This document shows, in pieces, positions 6,447 to 15,222 of a DNA stretch of 60,699 bases. The stretch is from Pantanalinema sp. GBBB05. GTDB taxonomy: Bacteria > Cyanobacteriota > Cyanobacteriia > Leptolyngbyales > Leptolyngbyaceae. Every line of letters begins with the position of its first letter. Position 1 is the first letter of the stretch. The stretch spans positions 1-60,699 of the forward strand of contig VRZD01000041.1 of the NCBI GenBank assembly GCA_016743235.1. The letters are read 5' to 3'. The notes under the pieces are model-generated. The model searched no databases and was not told the origin of the DNA. It saw nothing but the letters and a program-made list of their open reading frames with translations. The translations under genes were made by a program, and so were the position numbers.

Positions 6447-8612
6447 TTGATGGGGTCAGGAGTGGCGGCATTGAGTCAGGCAGCAGCGATCGCGGGATTG
6501 GGTGGGATTGGGAAAACCCAAACGGCGATCGAGTATGCCTATCGCTATTTCTATGACACACCGATTTATGAGTGGGTGTTTTGGGTCAGGGCAGATACCG
6601 AGTTGAATCTAGTGACGGATTTGGCAGAAATCGGACGATCGCTGCATTTGGGAGAAGGCAATTTAGAGGAGTTGGCACAACAGACCTGTCACTGGTTACA
6701 AACCCATCCGGGTTGGTTACTGATTTTTGATAATGCCGATCGCCCGGAACTGGTAAAACCCTGGATGCCACGTCACCCAGAGGGACGGGTGTTGTTGACC
6801 TCACGAGCACAGGGATTTGTCAAATTAGGCATTCCTAAACCGATCGTGGTGCAAGCGTTGTCTCTAGAAGATTCGCTGTGGTTTTTGTTTGAGCGCACCG
6901 ATCGTCTACCGATTCCAGCAGCTTCAGTCGTCACGAAAACCAATGACCCAGAATTTATTGCCGCAACGGCATTAGCAAAGGAATTGGCGGGATTACCTTT
7001 GGCACTGGAGCAAGCAGCTGCATATATCCGGCGAGTAGGGGTATCCTTTCAGGTGTACTGGAAATATTACCAGCAGCAACAATTGCAATTATTGGAGAAA
7101 GGCTTGCCGGAAACTGGAGATTATCCTCAATCGGTAGCGACGACCTGGTTGTTGAACTTTGAGGAGATTGCCCAGCGATCGCCTGCCTCTGTGCCGATTT
7201 TGCAGTTGAGTGCGGTACTGGCAGCAGATGACATCCCAGAACAATTGTTGCTGGTTTGTGCTGAGGAATTTGGACTGGTAGAGTCTACCGATCAGTTAGC
7301 TCTGGCGGAGCAGTTAGCCGTCCTGGCAGATTTCTCTTTGATTCAACGCGAACGGGAAACCGCCAGCTACAGCATTCATCAGATGGTGCAGACGGTGATC
7401 TGGCAGCGCTTAACCTCAACCGAACAACAGGAGTGGATGCAGCGAGCCATTACTGGACTGAATGCTGTATTTCCGGATGTAACAAAGTTTGAAAACTGGG
7501 CAGTCTGTGGGCAGTTAGTCCCTCATGTACAAGCAATCGCCACCCGACCAGAAGCAACTGAGATTGTAACACCTGACTGGGCAAAACTGCTGAATGAAGC
7601 AGGCTATTACCTGAATCAGCAGGGACGTTATGGAGAGGTGAAACCCTTCTATCAGAGAGCGCTCCAGATCAAGCTGGATGCTTACGGCAATGAGCATCCC
7701 GATATCGCCACGAGTTACAACAACTTGGCGGCACTGTATTATTCGCAAGGTCACTATAGCGAAGCCGAACCGCTGTATAGACAAGCACTGGAGCTGCGGC
7801 AACGGCTGTTCGGCGAGGAACATCCCGATGTCGCCACAAGTTACAACAACCTAGCAGTACTGTACCGTTCGCAAGGTCGCTATGGCGAAGCCGAACCGCT
7901 GTATAGACAAGCGCTGGAACTGCGGCAACGGCTGTTCGGCGAGGAGCATCCCGATGTCGCCATAAGCTACAACAACCTGGCGGCACTGTACCATTCGCAA
8001 GGTCGCTATGGCGAAGCCGAACCACTGTATCGACAAGCGCTGGAGCTGCGGCAACGGCTGTTCGGCGAGGAGCATCCCGATGTCGCCATAAGCTACAACA
8101 ACCTGGCGCTATTGTATGCCTTGCAAGGTCGCCATAACGAAGCCGAACCGCTGTATAGACAAGCGCTGGAGCTGCAGCAACGGCTGTTCGGCGAGAAGCA
8201 TCCCAATGTCGCCATAAGCTACAACAACCTGGCAGGACTGTATGAATCGCAAGATCGCTATAGCGAAGCCGAACTGCTGTATCAACAAGCATTCCAGATT
8301 GATCTTAAGGCTTTAGGTGCAGATCATCCAGATACCGCGATCTCTATTGGCAACCTGGCAGGACTCTACACCATTCTGGAGCAGTATGCCGAAGCCGAGC
8401 GGTTGTATTTCCAGGCGTTGCAAGTGTTCCATACCCGTCTGGGAACTGAACATCCTTACACAAAGACAACCCTTAAAAATCTGGGTAATTTGATCATTCA
8501 GGCGTATCAGGCCGGTCGAGCCAACGAATTCGACCATCCCATCACCCAGGCAATCTTGCAGCAAATTCAAGCCAAGGATACTGAGAGTTCTGCCGAATCA
8601 GCCACTGGCTAA
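6447..8612 (+). CDS. NB-ARC NTPase with tetratricopeptide repeats (NLR-like)
   Basis: STAND-class ATPase. The P-loop is GLGGIGKT (nt 6495-6518), the Walker B-like segment is WLLIFDNAD, and GLPLALEQAAAYI is the GxP motif of NB-ARC proteins. A winged-helix region follows (about 230-330). Then come at least seven 42-residue TPR_10/12 motifs with the pattern HPDVA-SYNNLA-LY--QGRY-EAEPLYRQALEL. STAND proteins usually act as switches that oligomerise when a ligand binds the repeats; bacterial NB-ARC/TPR proteins are often linked to phage defence (family knowledge). The start at 6447 (TTG, followed by ATG) is formal only, because conserved NTPase sequence continues upstream to the in-frame TGA. TPR units 2-5 are nearly identical in DNA. 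Confidence 0.85.
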   Translation: MMGSGVAALSQAAAIAGLGGIGKTQTAIEYAYRYFYDTPIYEWVFWVRADTELNLVTDLAEIGRSLHLGEGNLEELAQQTCHWLQTHPGWLLIFDNADRPELVKPWMPRHPEGRVLLTSRAQGFVKLGIPKPIVVQALSLEDSLWFLFERTDRLPIPAASVVTKTNDPEFIAATALAKELAGLPLALEQAAAYIRRVGVSFQVYWKYYQQQQLQLLEKGLPETGDYPQSVATTWLLNFEEIAQRSPASVPILQLSAVLAADDIPEQLLLVCAEEFGLVESTDQLALAEQLAVLADFSLIQRERETASYSIHQMVQTVIWQRLTSTEQQEWMQRAITGLNAVFPDVTKFENWAVCGQLVPHVQAIATRPEATEIVTPDWAKLLNEAGYYLNQQGRYGEVKPFYQRALQIKLDAYGNEHPDIATSYNNLAALYYSQGHYSEAEPLYRQALELRQRLFGEEHPDVATSYNNLAVLYRSQGRYGEAEPLYRQALELRQRLFGEEHPDVAISYNNLAALYHSQGRYGEAEPLYRQALELRQRLFGEEHPDVAISYNNLALLYALQGRHNEAEPLYRQALELQQRLFGEKHPNVAISYNNLAGLYESQDRYSEAELLYQQAFQIDLKALGADHPDTAISIGNLAGLYTILEQYAEAERLYFQALQVFHTRLGTEHPYTKTTLKNLGNLIIQAYQAGRANEFDHPITQAILQQIQAKDTESSAESATG
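7695..8450 (+). repeat. 126-bp coding tandem repeats (TPR units)
   Basis: Units of 126 bp (42 codons) begin at 7695, 7821, 7947, 8073, 8199 and 8325. The second to fourth are almost identical in nucleotide sequence, including silent positions, with variation focused on a few codons (for example the residue after LA and those after LY). This points to recent duplication or gene conversion. The last two are diverged. Copy number could vary between strains. Confidence 0.9.
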
Positions 8613-8639
8613 AAGGCGATCGAGCGTCACCCCGACTAG

Positions 8640-9809
8640 TTAAACTTCAACCTTGTTGGCAAGCACCTCTGCTGGTTCAGCCGGAGTCAGGAAACTTGGG
8701 GCTGGATGCTGGCTCCTGGATTGGGTCATTTGTCGAAATGCGGCGATCGACATGAGTTGATCTGAGTCAGCATCCCACAGAATAAACTTGAAACAATCAG
8801 GAATATCGGTTATTCGCAAGATTTTAGCATCCGCAAGTAGATGCATATTTCTCTGGTGACACGCAGCAAGATTGTAGTTAGGAATTCGTTCAGACAGATG
8901 GTGGATATTGTGATAGCCAATATCTGCGGTAAACCAGTTGAAAATTGCCGGTAATTTTAAGTAACTACTACCCTGAATGGCTCCCAGCAGATAATCCCAA
9001 CCCTCTGTTTTATGAGCATAAGAGCCATCAAAATTATGCTGCACAAAGAAGACACAGATGAATAGTGCCGCAGAGCAGGTAAGCGTAATTGAGTAAACGC
9101 TGAAGAAAAATCCAAATCCTAGTAAGTAACCGAATAGAATCCAACTGCTGATGACGCAAATGTTGTTAAACAGCAAATCCCAAAACTCACCCGCTGTGTA
9201 CCAATTTCTGGATTTATGAGAGGAAATAATCTTAGCTAACCCAATCCCCGGATCTTGCTTAAGGCAAGTCAATCCATGCCGAATAAAATCATAGGTTCCG
9301 GCAAGTAAAGCCAATCTTGGCTTAATCGCAAGGTAGAAAAAACCTCCGGGGAAGAGCATCAATGGATGTCGTAGAAACTCATACCACCATTGAGCCGATG
9401 GGCTAAGTTTGGCAAACTCCGCTGTTGAGATTAATGCCGCAGGTCCCCGATAGCGCTCCCAATCCCCGTTGGTCTTGTGATGATAGGCATGACCTCTAGA
9501 CCAGGGGTATTGGGGAATCGCATTGATTACACCCAGCATAAAACCAATGACCCGATTCACCCTTTTTGAGCTAAATAGCGAATAGTGTCCGCAATCATGC
9601 ATTAAGGAAAAACACCGCCCTGAAAAGAGCGTCAGCAAAATGATGATTGGCGGCAATAACCAATAGGAAATAGCCGCTGCTTTAAAAGCTAAGAACCATA
9701 GAAAGATATAGGGAACAAGGGTATTGAAAATTTGATAAGTTGCCCACAAGTTATTGCTCTTCATGTAGGGAGCTAGGACAAAATCTGACTTTTTGATCGT
9801 ACTTTCCAT
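8640..9809 (-). CDS. Membrane fatty-acid desaturase family protein
   Basis: Di-iron membrane desaturase or hydroxylase. All three histidine boxes are present: HDCGHYS (HxxxH), HAYHHKTNGD (HxxHH) and HNIHHLSERIPNYN (HxxHH). They are separated by four or more hydrophobic segments. The length (389 aa) and the pattern fit an acyl-lipid desaturase of the FA_desaturase family. Substrate and double-bond position cannot be told from the sequence. The ATG at 9809 is the first Met. It is convergent with the NLR-like gene (27-bp gap). The gene looks more A+T-rich than its neighbours, possibly from transfer; that is an impression, not a measurement. Confidence 0.88.
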   Translation of the reverse strand: MESTIKKSDFVLAPYMKSNNLWATYQIFNTLVPYIFLWFLAFKAAAISYWLLPPIIILLTLFSGRCFSLMHDCGHYSLFSSKRVNRVIGFMLGVINAIPQYPWSRGHAYHHKTNGDWERYRGPAALISTAEFAKLSPSAQWWYEFLRHPLMLFPGGFFYLAIKPRLALLAGTYDFIRHGLTCLKQDPGIGLAKIISSHKSRNWYTAGEFWDLLFNNICVISSWILFGYLLGFGFFFSVYSITLTCSAALFICVFFVQHNFDGSYAHKTEGWDYLLGAIQGSSYLKLPAIFNWFTADIGYHNIHHLSERIPNYNLAACHQRNMHLLADAKILRITDIPDCFKFILWDADSDQLMSIAAFRQMTQSRSQHPAPSFLTPAEPAEVLANKVEV

Positions 9810-9974
9810 TCAGTAAGGTCTTTTCTAAACAACTTCAACGCAATCAGCCGCATTGTTCCCTTAATCCTCAATTTATGGGGAACTTCTGCATAGTAAAAAT
9901 TGGATGGCTACAACTTTGACGGGTGATTGACAAGAATCTTAGTTTTCTATTTTGAACTCGCCATTCTTTCAAGT

Positions 9975-10115
9975 TTAACGTTGGCTTTGCCGTAAGCGCT
10001 GCTGATTGAGCCAGATGGTCTGCAACCTAAATTGCTCGATCGCCCAGATCAGATTTTGTCTGAAAACTCCCGAAAGCACATCAACCATTAGGCTATGAAT
10101 TTCCTTACGGATCAT
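9975..10115 (-). CDS. Small hypothetical protein (46 aa)
   Basis: The reverse strand reads ATG to TAA for 46 residues, beginning MIRKEIHSLMVDVL. The tail is helical and amphipathic (WAIEQFRLQTIWLNQQRLRQ). The composition looks protein-like and the stretch between the two flanking genes is otherwise empty. No good Shine-Dalgarno is visible. I do not recognise it. It could be a real small protein or the remnant of a decayed gene. Confidence 0.3.
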   Translation of the reverse strand: MIRKEIHSLMVDVLSGVFRQNLIWAIEQFRLQTIWLNQQRLRQSQR

Positions 10116-10140
10116 TAATTTCTGGCTGCTGGCAATAGGG

Positions 10141-10163
10141 CAAAACTAGCCATCATGCTAGTT
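10141..10163 (-). terminator. Rho-independent-like terminator after the 2OG oxygenase gene
   Basis: On the minus strand AACTAGC-ATGATG-GCTAGTT forms a perfect 7-bp stem followed by TTTTG. It lies 7 bp beyond the stop of the gene ending at 10170 and in the correct orientation. Confidence 0.65.
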
Positions 10164-10169
10164 CTGCGG

Positions 10170-10808
10170 CTAACGGTTCATGGCAACTTTCTTGCGGCGC
10201 AGTGGTTTTTCCTTAGCCGATTTGATCGCTCTAGACTCTAATCGCAATTCTGGAATGTCTTGCAGTTGTTTATCCTCTAAATTGTATTGTTCACAGACCA
10301 AGCTCAGCCGCATTCCGGCACTCGTCACCGGATTCACCGAATGCATTAAATCCCCTTGAAAGATTAGTAACGTATTCGGTTGGGGTCGAACTTGTCCGAC
10401 CTGGCGTTTGTGCGATCGCAATACCAGTTCTCCTCCTTTTAAATCGGGTGGAACTTGAACATACAGAACACTGACGACAGCAGGAGGCTCAATTGTTTCG
10501 CAATACGACCGCAAAGAGCGATCGATATGCGGATCGACCCGTGACCCTTGTTGCAGTAATAAGGGATTCAGGTAAAACGCATTACAGTCGGCTTGCAATG
10601 CTTGCTGCAAATATAGTTTCAGGTAAGGAAATCGCCGCTCCACTTCCGCTAAATGGGAACGGCGAAACACGATCGAGAAGCCCTTCGTGCCGACAAAATC
10701 CCGATTGAGATTGTTGACGGCAAAATAAGGGCAAGCCAAGATCTGTCCTTGCAGTTCACTCAGGTAAGTCGGAGGAAATGCTTGTGGCTGTTGATGATAG
10801 TAAGACAA
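10170..10808 (-). CDS. 2-oxoglutarate/Fe(II)-dependent oxygenase (prolyl-4-hydroxylase-like)
   Basis: Double-stranded beta-helix oxygenase. The iron-binding HxD is in RVDPHIDRSL, the distal His in GDLMHSVNPV, and the 2-oxoglutarate-binding Arg in GMRLSLV. GGELVLRS and PNTLLIFQGD are typical flanking strands of the P4Hc family. The length (212 aa) suits a minimal domain. The only available start near the N-terminus is TTG at 10808; an in-frame TGA lies just upstream, and no good ribosome-binding site is seen. The substrate is unknown; family members hydroxylate proteins or small molecules. It follows the phosphotransacetylase-like gene by 22 bp and may share its transcript. Confidence 0.85.
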   Translation of the reverse strand: MSYYHQQPQAFPPTYLSELQGQILACPYFAVNNLNRDFVGTKGFSIVFRRSHLAEVERRFPYLKLYLQQALQADCNAFYLNPLLLQQGSRVDPHIDRSLRSYCETIEPPAVVSVLYVQVPPDLKGGELVLRSHKRQVGQVRPQPNTLLIFQGDLMHSVNPVTSAGMRLSLVCEQYNLEDKQLQDIPELRLESRAIKSAKEKPLRRKKVAMNR

Positions 10809-10830
10809 GAGACTAATTCAACTGGGATAA

Positions 10831-11919
10831 CTAGACTGGAATCGCGGGTTCTAATCCCAGTTCCTTCATTAAGCGATCGAGGTCAAAGTGTTGTGTCATC
10901 AGTTGATGCAAATGCCGGACTTTCACAGGTTCCTGGATCCGCACCTGACCAATGGCGCGATCGACAATTTCCACTGTGGTTAAAGTATCCAGATCAACCG
11001 ACAAAATCGGAATTTCCAAATCCTCCGCTCGATTCAGCACATCCTTAGACGGAGGCATTTGTCCAGTCAGAATCAAACATTGCGTCGAAGTTTCCAGAGC
11101 CGCCAGTTGAATATCCGTCCGATCGCCCCCGGTAATCACCGCCATGTTGCGCCCTTTGCGGAAATATTTCAACGCCGAATTCACATTCATCGCGCCAATA
11201 CTCAGGCTTTCGACCATCAAATCCAGGCGATCGGCCCGACATAATACTTCGGCATGAAGCTGTTGGGCTAATTGCCCGACGCTGACACTCCGCAGCAAAT
11301 CACTGCGCGGCATAATGCCCAAAATCCGAATCCCTTGCCGTTCCAAAAACGGTTTCACAGTGGTGGTCACTTCTTCCAACCGATCTTCGGGGACATCATT
11401 AATCACTGCTCCTAGCAAGCGATCGCCTAACCGTCGATGCGCCGACATAATTGCCCCAGCTACCAGTAACGAGTGAAACCGAGCCACTAACAGAGTTTGG
11501 GCATCCAGGGTTTCGGCAACTTGCTGCAACGACAGATTAAAAATACTGCCTTCCTCTAGATTCGCTGTACCCTCCAGCAATACCAAATCAGCATTCTTAA
11601 TTTTGTAATGCTCTGTCAGGACTTGCTGATAATTAATTTGGTTTTGTCCCAGAATCCGTTGCTGAATGGTGTGATCATCTAGCGACAAAATAGTTGGCAG
11701 CACTCGATCGGACGGTAGATTCAGAGTTTGTGCGACAAACTGGACATCTTCTTCTACTCCAGCCCCCGGCGTTCCACTCCAGAAACTACCCAACGGTTTG
11801 CCATAGGCAACATTGACCCCTCGTTCCCTTAATTGATGGGCAACGCCTAATACTGTCGCTGACTTACCACTGTAAGCTTCCGTTGACCCAATCAATAAGC
11901 ACTTTGCGGACTCTGGCAC
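10831..11919 (-). CDS. Phosphotransacetylase-family protein (BioD-like P-loop plus DRTGG domain)
   Basis: The N-terminal half is a BioD/CobQ-like P-loop ATPase fold (LLIGSTEAYSGKSATVLGVA). The C-terminal half contains a DRTGG-type domain (GGDRTDIQLAALE). Together they match the N-terminal portion of long phosphotransacetylases, without the catalytic acetyl-transfer domain. Its function is likely regulatory or unknown. A TTG at 11940 opens the frame, but the GTG at 11919 has AGGAG seven bases upstream and is preferred. The gene is on the minus strand, 96 bp after the glycosyltransferase. Confidence 0.82.
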   Translation of the reverse strand: MPESAKCLLIGSTEAYSGKSATVLGVAHQLRERGVNVAYGKPLGSFWSGTPGAGVEEDVQFVAQTLNLPSDRVLPTILSLDDHTIQQRILGQNQINYQQVLTEHYKIKNADLVLLEGTANLEEGSIFNLSLQQVAETLDAQTLLVARFHSLLVAGAIMSAHRRLGDRLLGAVINDVPEDRLEEVTTTVKPFLERQGIRILGIMPRSDLLRSVSVGQLAQQLHAEVLCRADRLDLMVESLSIGAMNVNSALKYFRKGRNMAVITGGDRTDIQLAALETSTQCLILTGQMPPSKDVLNRAEDLEIPILSVDLDTLTTVEIVDRAIGQVRIQEPVKVRHLHQLMTQHFDLDRLMKELGLEPAIPV

Positions 11920-12015
11920 ACTTCTACTCCTGGCAATCAAGCTTCACAAGAACCGTGCTACTGGAACGGTTTATCCCTCATTGTACGGGTAGAAAGTTGT
12001 TTACGACCTGTGAAT

Positions 12016-13056
12016 CTATATCCGATGACGATCGCTCGATAAGGAATGGTGATCTGGGTGTGGCAACAAATCTGCACCGATCTGGACTGAGTTTCCCTTG
12101 GGAACGGTGGTCTGGTTTACGACCGTGAAGCCATCTAGCTCGTTGAGGGTATAAAGCGGACGGTTTTTGACCTCTTCATAAATCCGCCCAATGTACTCTC
12201 CCAAAATGCCAATGCTGAATAGTTGCACCGCCCCAATAAAAAAGATGGCAACCGCGATCGCGGCATAGCCCGTTAAAGGAGAGGTGGGATAAAACACGCG
12301 CCAGTAAATCACTAACCCTGCCATGACGATCGCCAGGACGGATGAGAACAGACCAATGTAAGTCGAAATCCGCAACGGGACTTTAGAGAAGGAAACCAGT
12401 CCATTTACCGCCAGGGATAGCGATTTCCCAAAGGTGTACTTCACCGCTCCAGCAAACCGAGGATCCCGCTCAAACATCACTGCCGTTTGGCGAAAGCCCA
12501 CCCACGATCGCAAACCCCGAATATAGCGATTCCGTTCCGGGATCGCATTCAGCACATCAACCACCCGCCGATCCATTAAGCAGAAGTCCCCGGTGTCGGT
12601 TGGAATCTCTACATCGGCTAATTGTTTCAATAAACGATAAAACAGGTAGGCAGTGCTACGTTTAAACCAATGTTCTCGGTGGCGTTGGCTACGTTGGGCA
12701 TAAACCACGTCATACCCTTGCTGCCACGGCTTGATCAGCTCCGGGATTAATTCTGGTGGATCTTGTAAATCAGCATCCATGACCACAACAGCCTGGCCCT
12801 GCGCAAAGTTCAATCCGGCAGTCACAGCAACCTGATGACCAAAATTTCGCGCCAAGCTCAGGTAACAGATCCGGCGATCGTGTTGCCGTAAGTCTCGGAT
12901 GATCGCCAGAGAGCGATCGTGGCTACCATCATTCACGAGAATCACCTCGACTGAACCATCCAGGTGATCGATCACCTGACACAGACGACGATATAACTCC
13001 ATGAGCGAGTCCGCTTCGTTATAAACCGGAATGACGATGGAGTAAGTCACAGTCAT
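12016..13056 (-). CDS. Family 2 glycosyltransferase (dolichyl-phosphate mannosyltransferase/GtrB type), membrane bound
   Basis: GT-A fold: YSIVIPVYNEADSL at the N-terminus, VNDGSHD nucleotide-binding loop, the metal-binding D-x-D in VVMDADLQDPPE, and the acceptor loop RNRYIRGLRSWVGF. Two transmembrane helices (about 225-285) follow, as in polyprenyl-phosphate sugar transferases that load a lipid carrier at the inner membrane. The start ATG overlaps the stop of the antiporter gene by 4 bp (ATGA), so translation is probably coupled. The sugar is unknown; glucose or mannose to undecaprenyl phosphate is the usual reaction. Confidence 0.9.
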   Translation of the reverse strand: MTVTYSIVIPVYNEADSLMELYRRLCQVIDHLDGSVEVILVNDGSHDRSLAIIRDLRQHDRRICYLSLARNFGHQVAVTAGLNFAQGQAVVVMDADLQDPPELIPELIKPWQQGYDVVYAQRSQRHREHWFKRSTAYLFYRLLKQLADVEIPTDTGDFCLMDRRVVDVLNAIPERNRYIRGLRSWVGFRQTAVMFERDPRFAGAVKYTFGKSLSLAVNGLVSFSKVPLRISTYIGLFSSVLAIVMAGLVIYWRVFYPTSPLTGYAAIAVAIFFIGAVQLFSIGILGEYIGRIYEEVKNRPLYTLNELDGFTVVNQTTVPKGNSVQIGADLLPHPDHHSLSSDRHRI

Positions 13057-15044
13057 AATGTTGGTTCTACCTGGGCTGATGCTTCCTGAGGGGGTACAGC
13101 GGCACTCGCCGCTTCTGGCACTGAGGCAAGCACCTCTGCAGCAGACACGAGTTCAGGAATCGGTTCTGGAACCGGAATATTTTCCACTTCGGGTAGTTTC
13201 TCGGGGGTTAGCCGTGCCTGACTAGAACCCGATAACACTTTTAATAATTTGGGTTTGGGATTATGTAATAAATAAATCAAGCGATCGCCCACCTGCCATA
13301 ATTCCTCCGCTGGTACAACTTGCAAGCGACCATCCCGTTCCACCAGTAGAGGTAGCAGTTCCCCCTCCTGGATCAGGGTTTGCAAGTGCGTTTGTTGGGC
13401 AGTGAACTCCGCCTCTTGTAAGACTGTTTCCCCTAACTTCACGGCTTGATCGGTCAAATATTGATTCCAGGTTTTCAGCGACATTTGCGGGATGAAGGCC
13501 TGCTGAATTTTAATCGAATTACTTTCGGCGATCGCTTCGGGATCACGCGGGAACAGGGCTAGCACTCGCGGCGGCTCAAATTCCTCGATCGCTCGTTGGG
13601 CAATCACTCGATTCACTTCCCCATTGCTGGTCATTGCCAGAAATGTGCCGATCGCTCCCAGTCCTGCCCGCTCCAGTACATCAGCATCCAAGGCACTGCT
13701 AATAAAAATCCGAATTTGTTCCCGTTCTGCCTGTTCCCGGGCTTCCGATGCAGTATCAATCAGGGTGACCGATTCTCCCTGCTCACTAAATAACCGAGCA
13801 ATCAACAAGCTCAAAGGATGACAACCAACAATCACCGCTCCAGTCGCTTGCCGAGACGTAATTTGCAGTAAATTAGCCATCCATTGGGCAGTCAACGCCT
13901 GCAAACAGACAGTCAGAATAATGGTCAGGAAGACTAGATTCTTAATCGAGTCGCCGCCATTGATCCCCCGCTGAGTCAGGACGATCGCAAATAGCGACGC
14001 CACCGAAGCCGACACAATCCCCCGTGGCGCGACCCAGCAGAGAAATAATTTTTGTCGCCAGTTCAACCCACTATTCCAGGTGCAGACCCAGATATTAATC
14101 GGACGCACCAGGAACATCAGGGCTAATACCGCCAGCACACCACCCCAGCCAAGCGCCGCTACCCCCGCGATCGACAAGTCGGCTGCTAACAAAATAAACA
14201 AGACTGAAACAGCCAGAATACTCAGTTGTCCCTTAAACCGTTTCAGTAAGCGTTCTTCAGGTAGAGAGGAGGCGCGCAAGACAATCCCGGCGGCTACGGT
14301 TGCCATCAGTCCCGATTCACTGACGATCGTCTGGGCTAGCCCAAACCATCCCCATAACCCAGCCAGGACCACCAGGGTTTTTAGATCGTCAGACAGAAAT
14401 TGGGCCCGTTTCAGTAACCAGCCTAATAACCAGCCACCCAAGACACCAATACCGCCACCAATCCCCAACCGCAGCATTAGCCCACTAATGACTCGCAGCG
14501 GTTCAGCATCCCCGTTTAATAGGATTCCTAGTACCACAACAGCGAGGATAGCGCCCACCGGATCAATCAAGACCCCTTCGCCTTCCAATAACGTTGAGAC
14601 CTGCCGATCGACCTTGACCTGTTTCATCAAGGGATTAATTACCGTGGGGCCAGTGACAACCACTAGAGAGGCATACAGAAAGGCGATCGACCAGGGAAAT
14701 TCACTCAACCAGTGGGCCGCCATGCCACCCCCTAGCAATGTGATCAACGTCCCGATCGTGACTAAATTTCTTAGACTGCCAGAAACTCGCCCTAAATCGC
14801 GTAATTGCAGGTTAAAACCACCTTCAAACAGAATTAGAGCCACCATTAAGGCGACCATCACTTCTAGACCAACGCCCAGTCGATCGGGATGGAGCCAGCC
14901 TAAACCACTGGGTCCTAGCAGAATCCCTAAGATCAGCAAAAAGACGATACCGGGAGCTTTGAGAAACTCCGCCAACACCTGAGCGCCAATCCCTGCAATG
15001 ACCGTGAGGATCACTTGCAGAGTGATGTCTAGCGGTGCTTCCAT
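13053..15044 (-). CDS. Na+/H+ antiporter (CPA1/NhaP type) with C-terminal nucleotide-binding region
   Basis: About 12 hydrophobic segments in the first 400 residues carry the CPA antiporter signature (ILFEGGFNL, VVTGPTVINPL, EGEGVLIDPVGAI with the acidic pair, and WVAPRGIVSAS). The soluble C-terminus contains a Rossmann-like TrkA_N region (GAVIVGCHPLSLLIARLF) and a RCK_C-like tail, then a Pro/Glu/Ala-rich end. It would exchange Na+ or K+ for H+ across the plasma or thylakoid membrane. The frame opens with TTG at 15101, but the ATG at 15044 gives the MEAPLDITLQ start expected for the family. It is followed by the overlapping glycosyltransferase. Confidence 0.9.
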   Translation of the reverse strand: MEAPLDITLQVILTVIAGIGAQVLAEFLKAPGIVFLLILGILLGPSGLGWLHPDRLGVGLEVMVALMVALILFEGGFNLQLRDLGRVSGSLRNLVTIGTLITLLGGGMAAHWLSEFPWSIAFLYASLVVVTGPTVINPLMKQVKVDRQVSTLLEGEGVLIDPVGAILAVVVLGILLNGDAEPLRVISGLMLRLGIGGGIGVLGGWLLGWLLKRAQFLSDDLKTLVVLAGLWGWFGLAQTIVSESGLMATVAAGIVLRASSLPEERLLKRFKGQLSILAVSVLFILLAADLSIAGVAALGWGGVLAVLALMFLVRPINIWVCTWNSGLNWRQKLFLCWVAPRGIVSASVASLFAIVLTQRGINGGDSIKNLVFLTIILTVCLQALTAQWMANLLQITSRQATGAVIVGCHPLSLLIARLFSEQGESVTLIDTASEAREQAEREQIRIFISSALDADVLERAGLGAIGTFLAMTSNGEVNRVIAQRAIEEFEPPRVLALFPRDPEAIAESNSIKIQQAFIPQMSLKTWNQYLTDQAVKLGETVLQEAEFTAQQTHLQTLIQEGELLPLLVERDGRLQVVPAEELWQVGDRLIYLLHNPKPKLLKVLSGSSQARLTPEKLPEVENIPVPEPIPELVSAAEVLASVPEAASAAVPPQEASAQVEPTL

Positions 15045-15222
15045 AAATCCACTATCGCCACAAACACTCCTACCCCCGAAAAGAACTGCAATCAAGCGCA
15101 ATCAATCACATCGATCGCTACCACAACAGATAGGGGATTAAGGCTCTATTTTAATGGGATTAGGGTCATCATACCTGAGTGTGCCCACCACAAGATGCGC
15201 TAACAGGTGAATAGTCAGCCTT

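Noticed and set aside
7669..8292. 207-aa repetitive ORF antisense to the TPR region
   Set aside because: It is the shadow of the 126-bp TPR repeats in another frame, with unusual composition and no start signal.
14080..14982. 300-aa ORF antisense to the antiporter
   Set aside because: Composition is Pro/Ser/Thr/Asn/Arg-rich as expected from antisense of hydrophobic codons. The antiporter on the other strand is clear.
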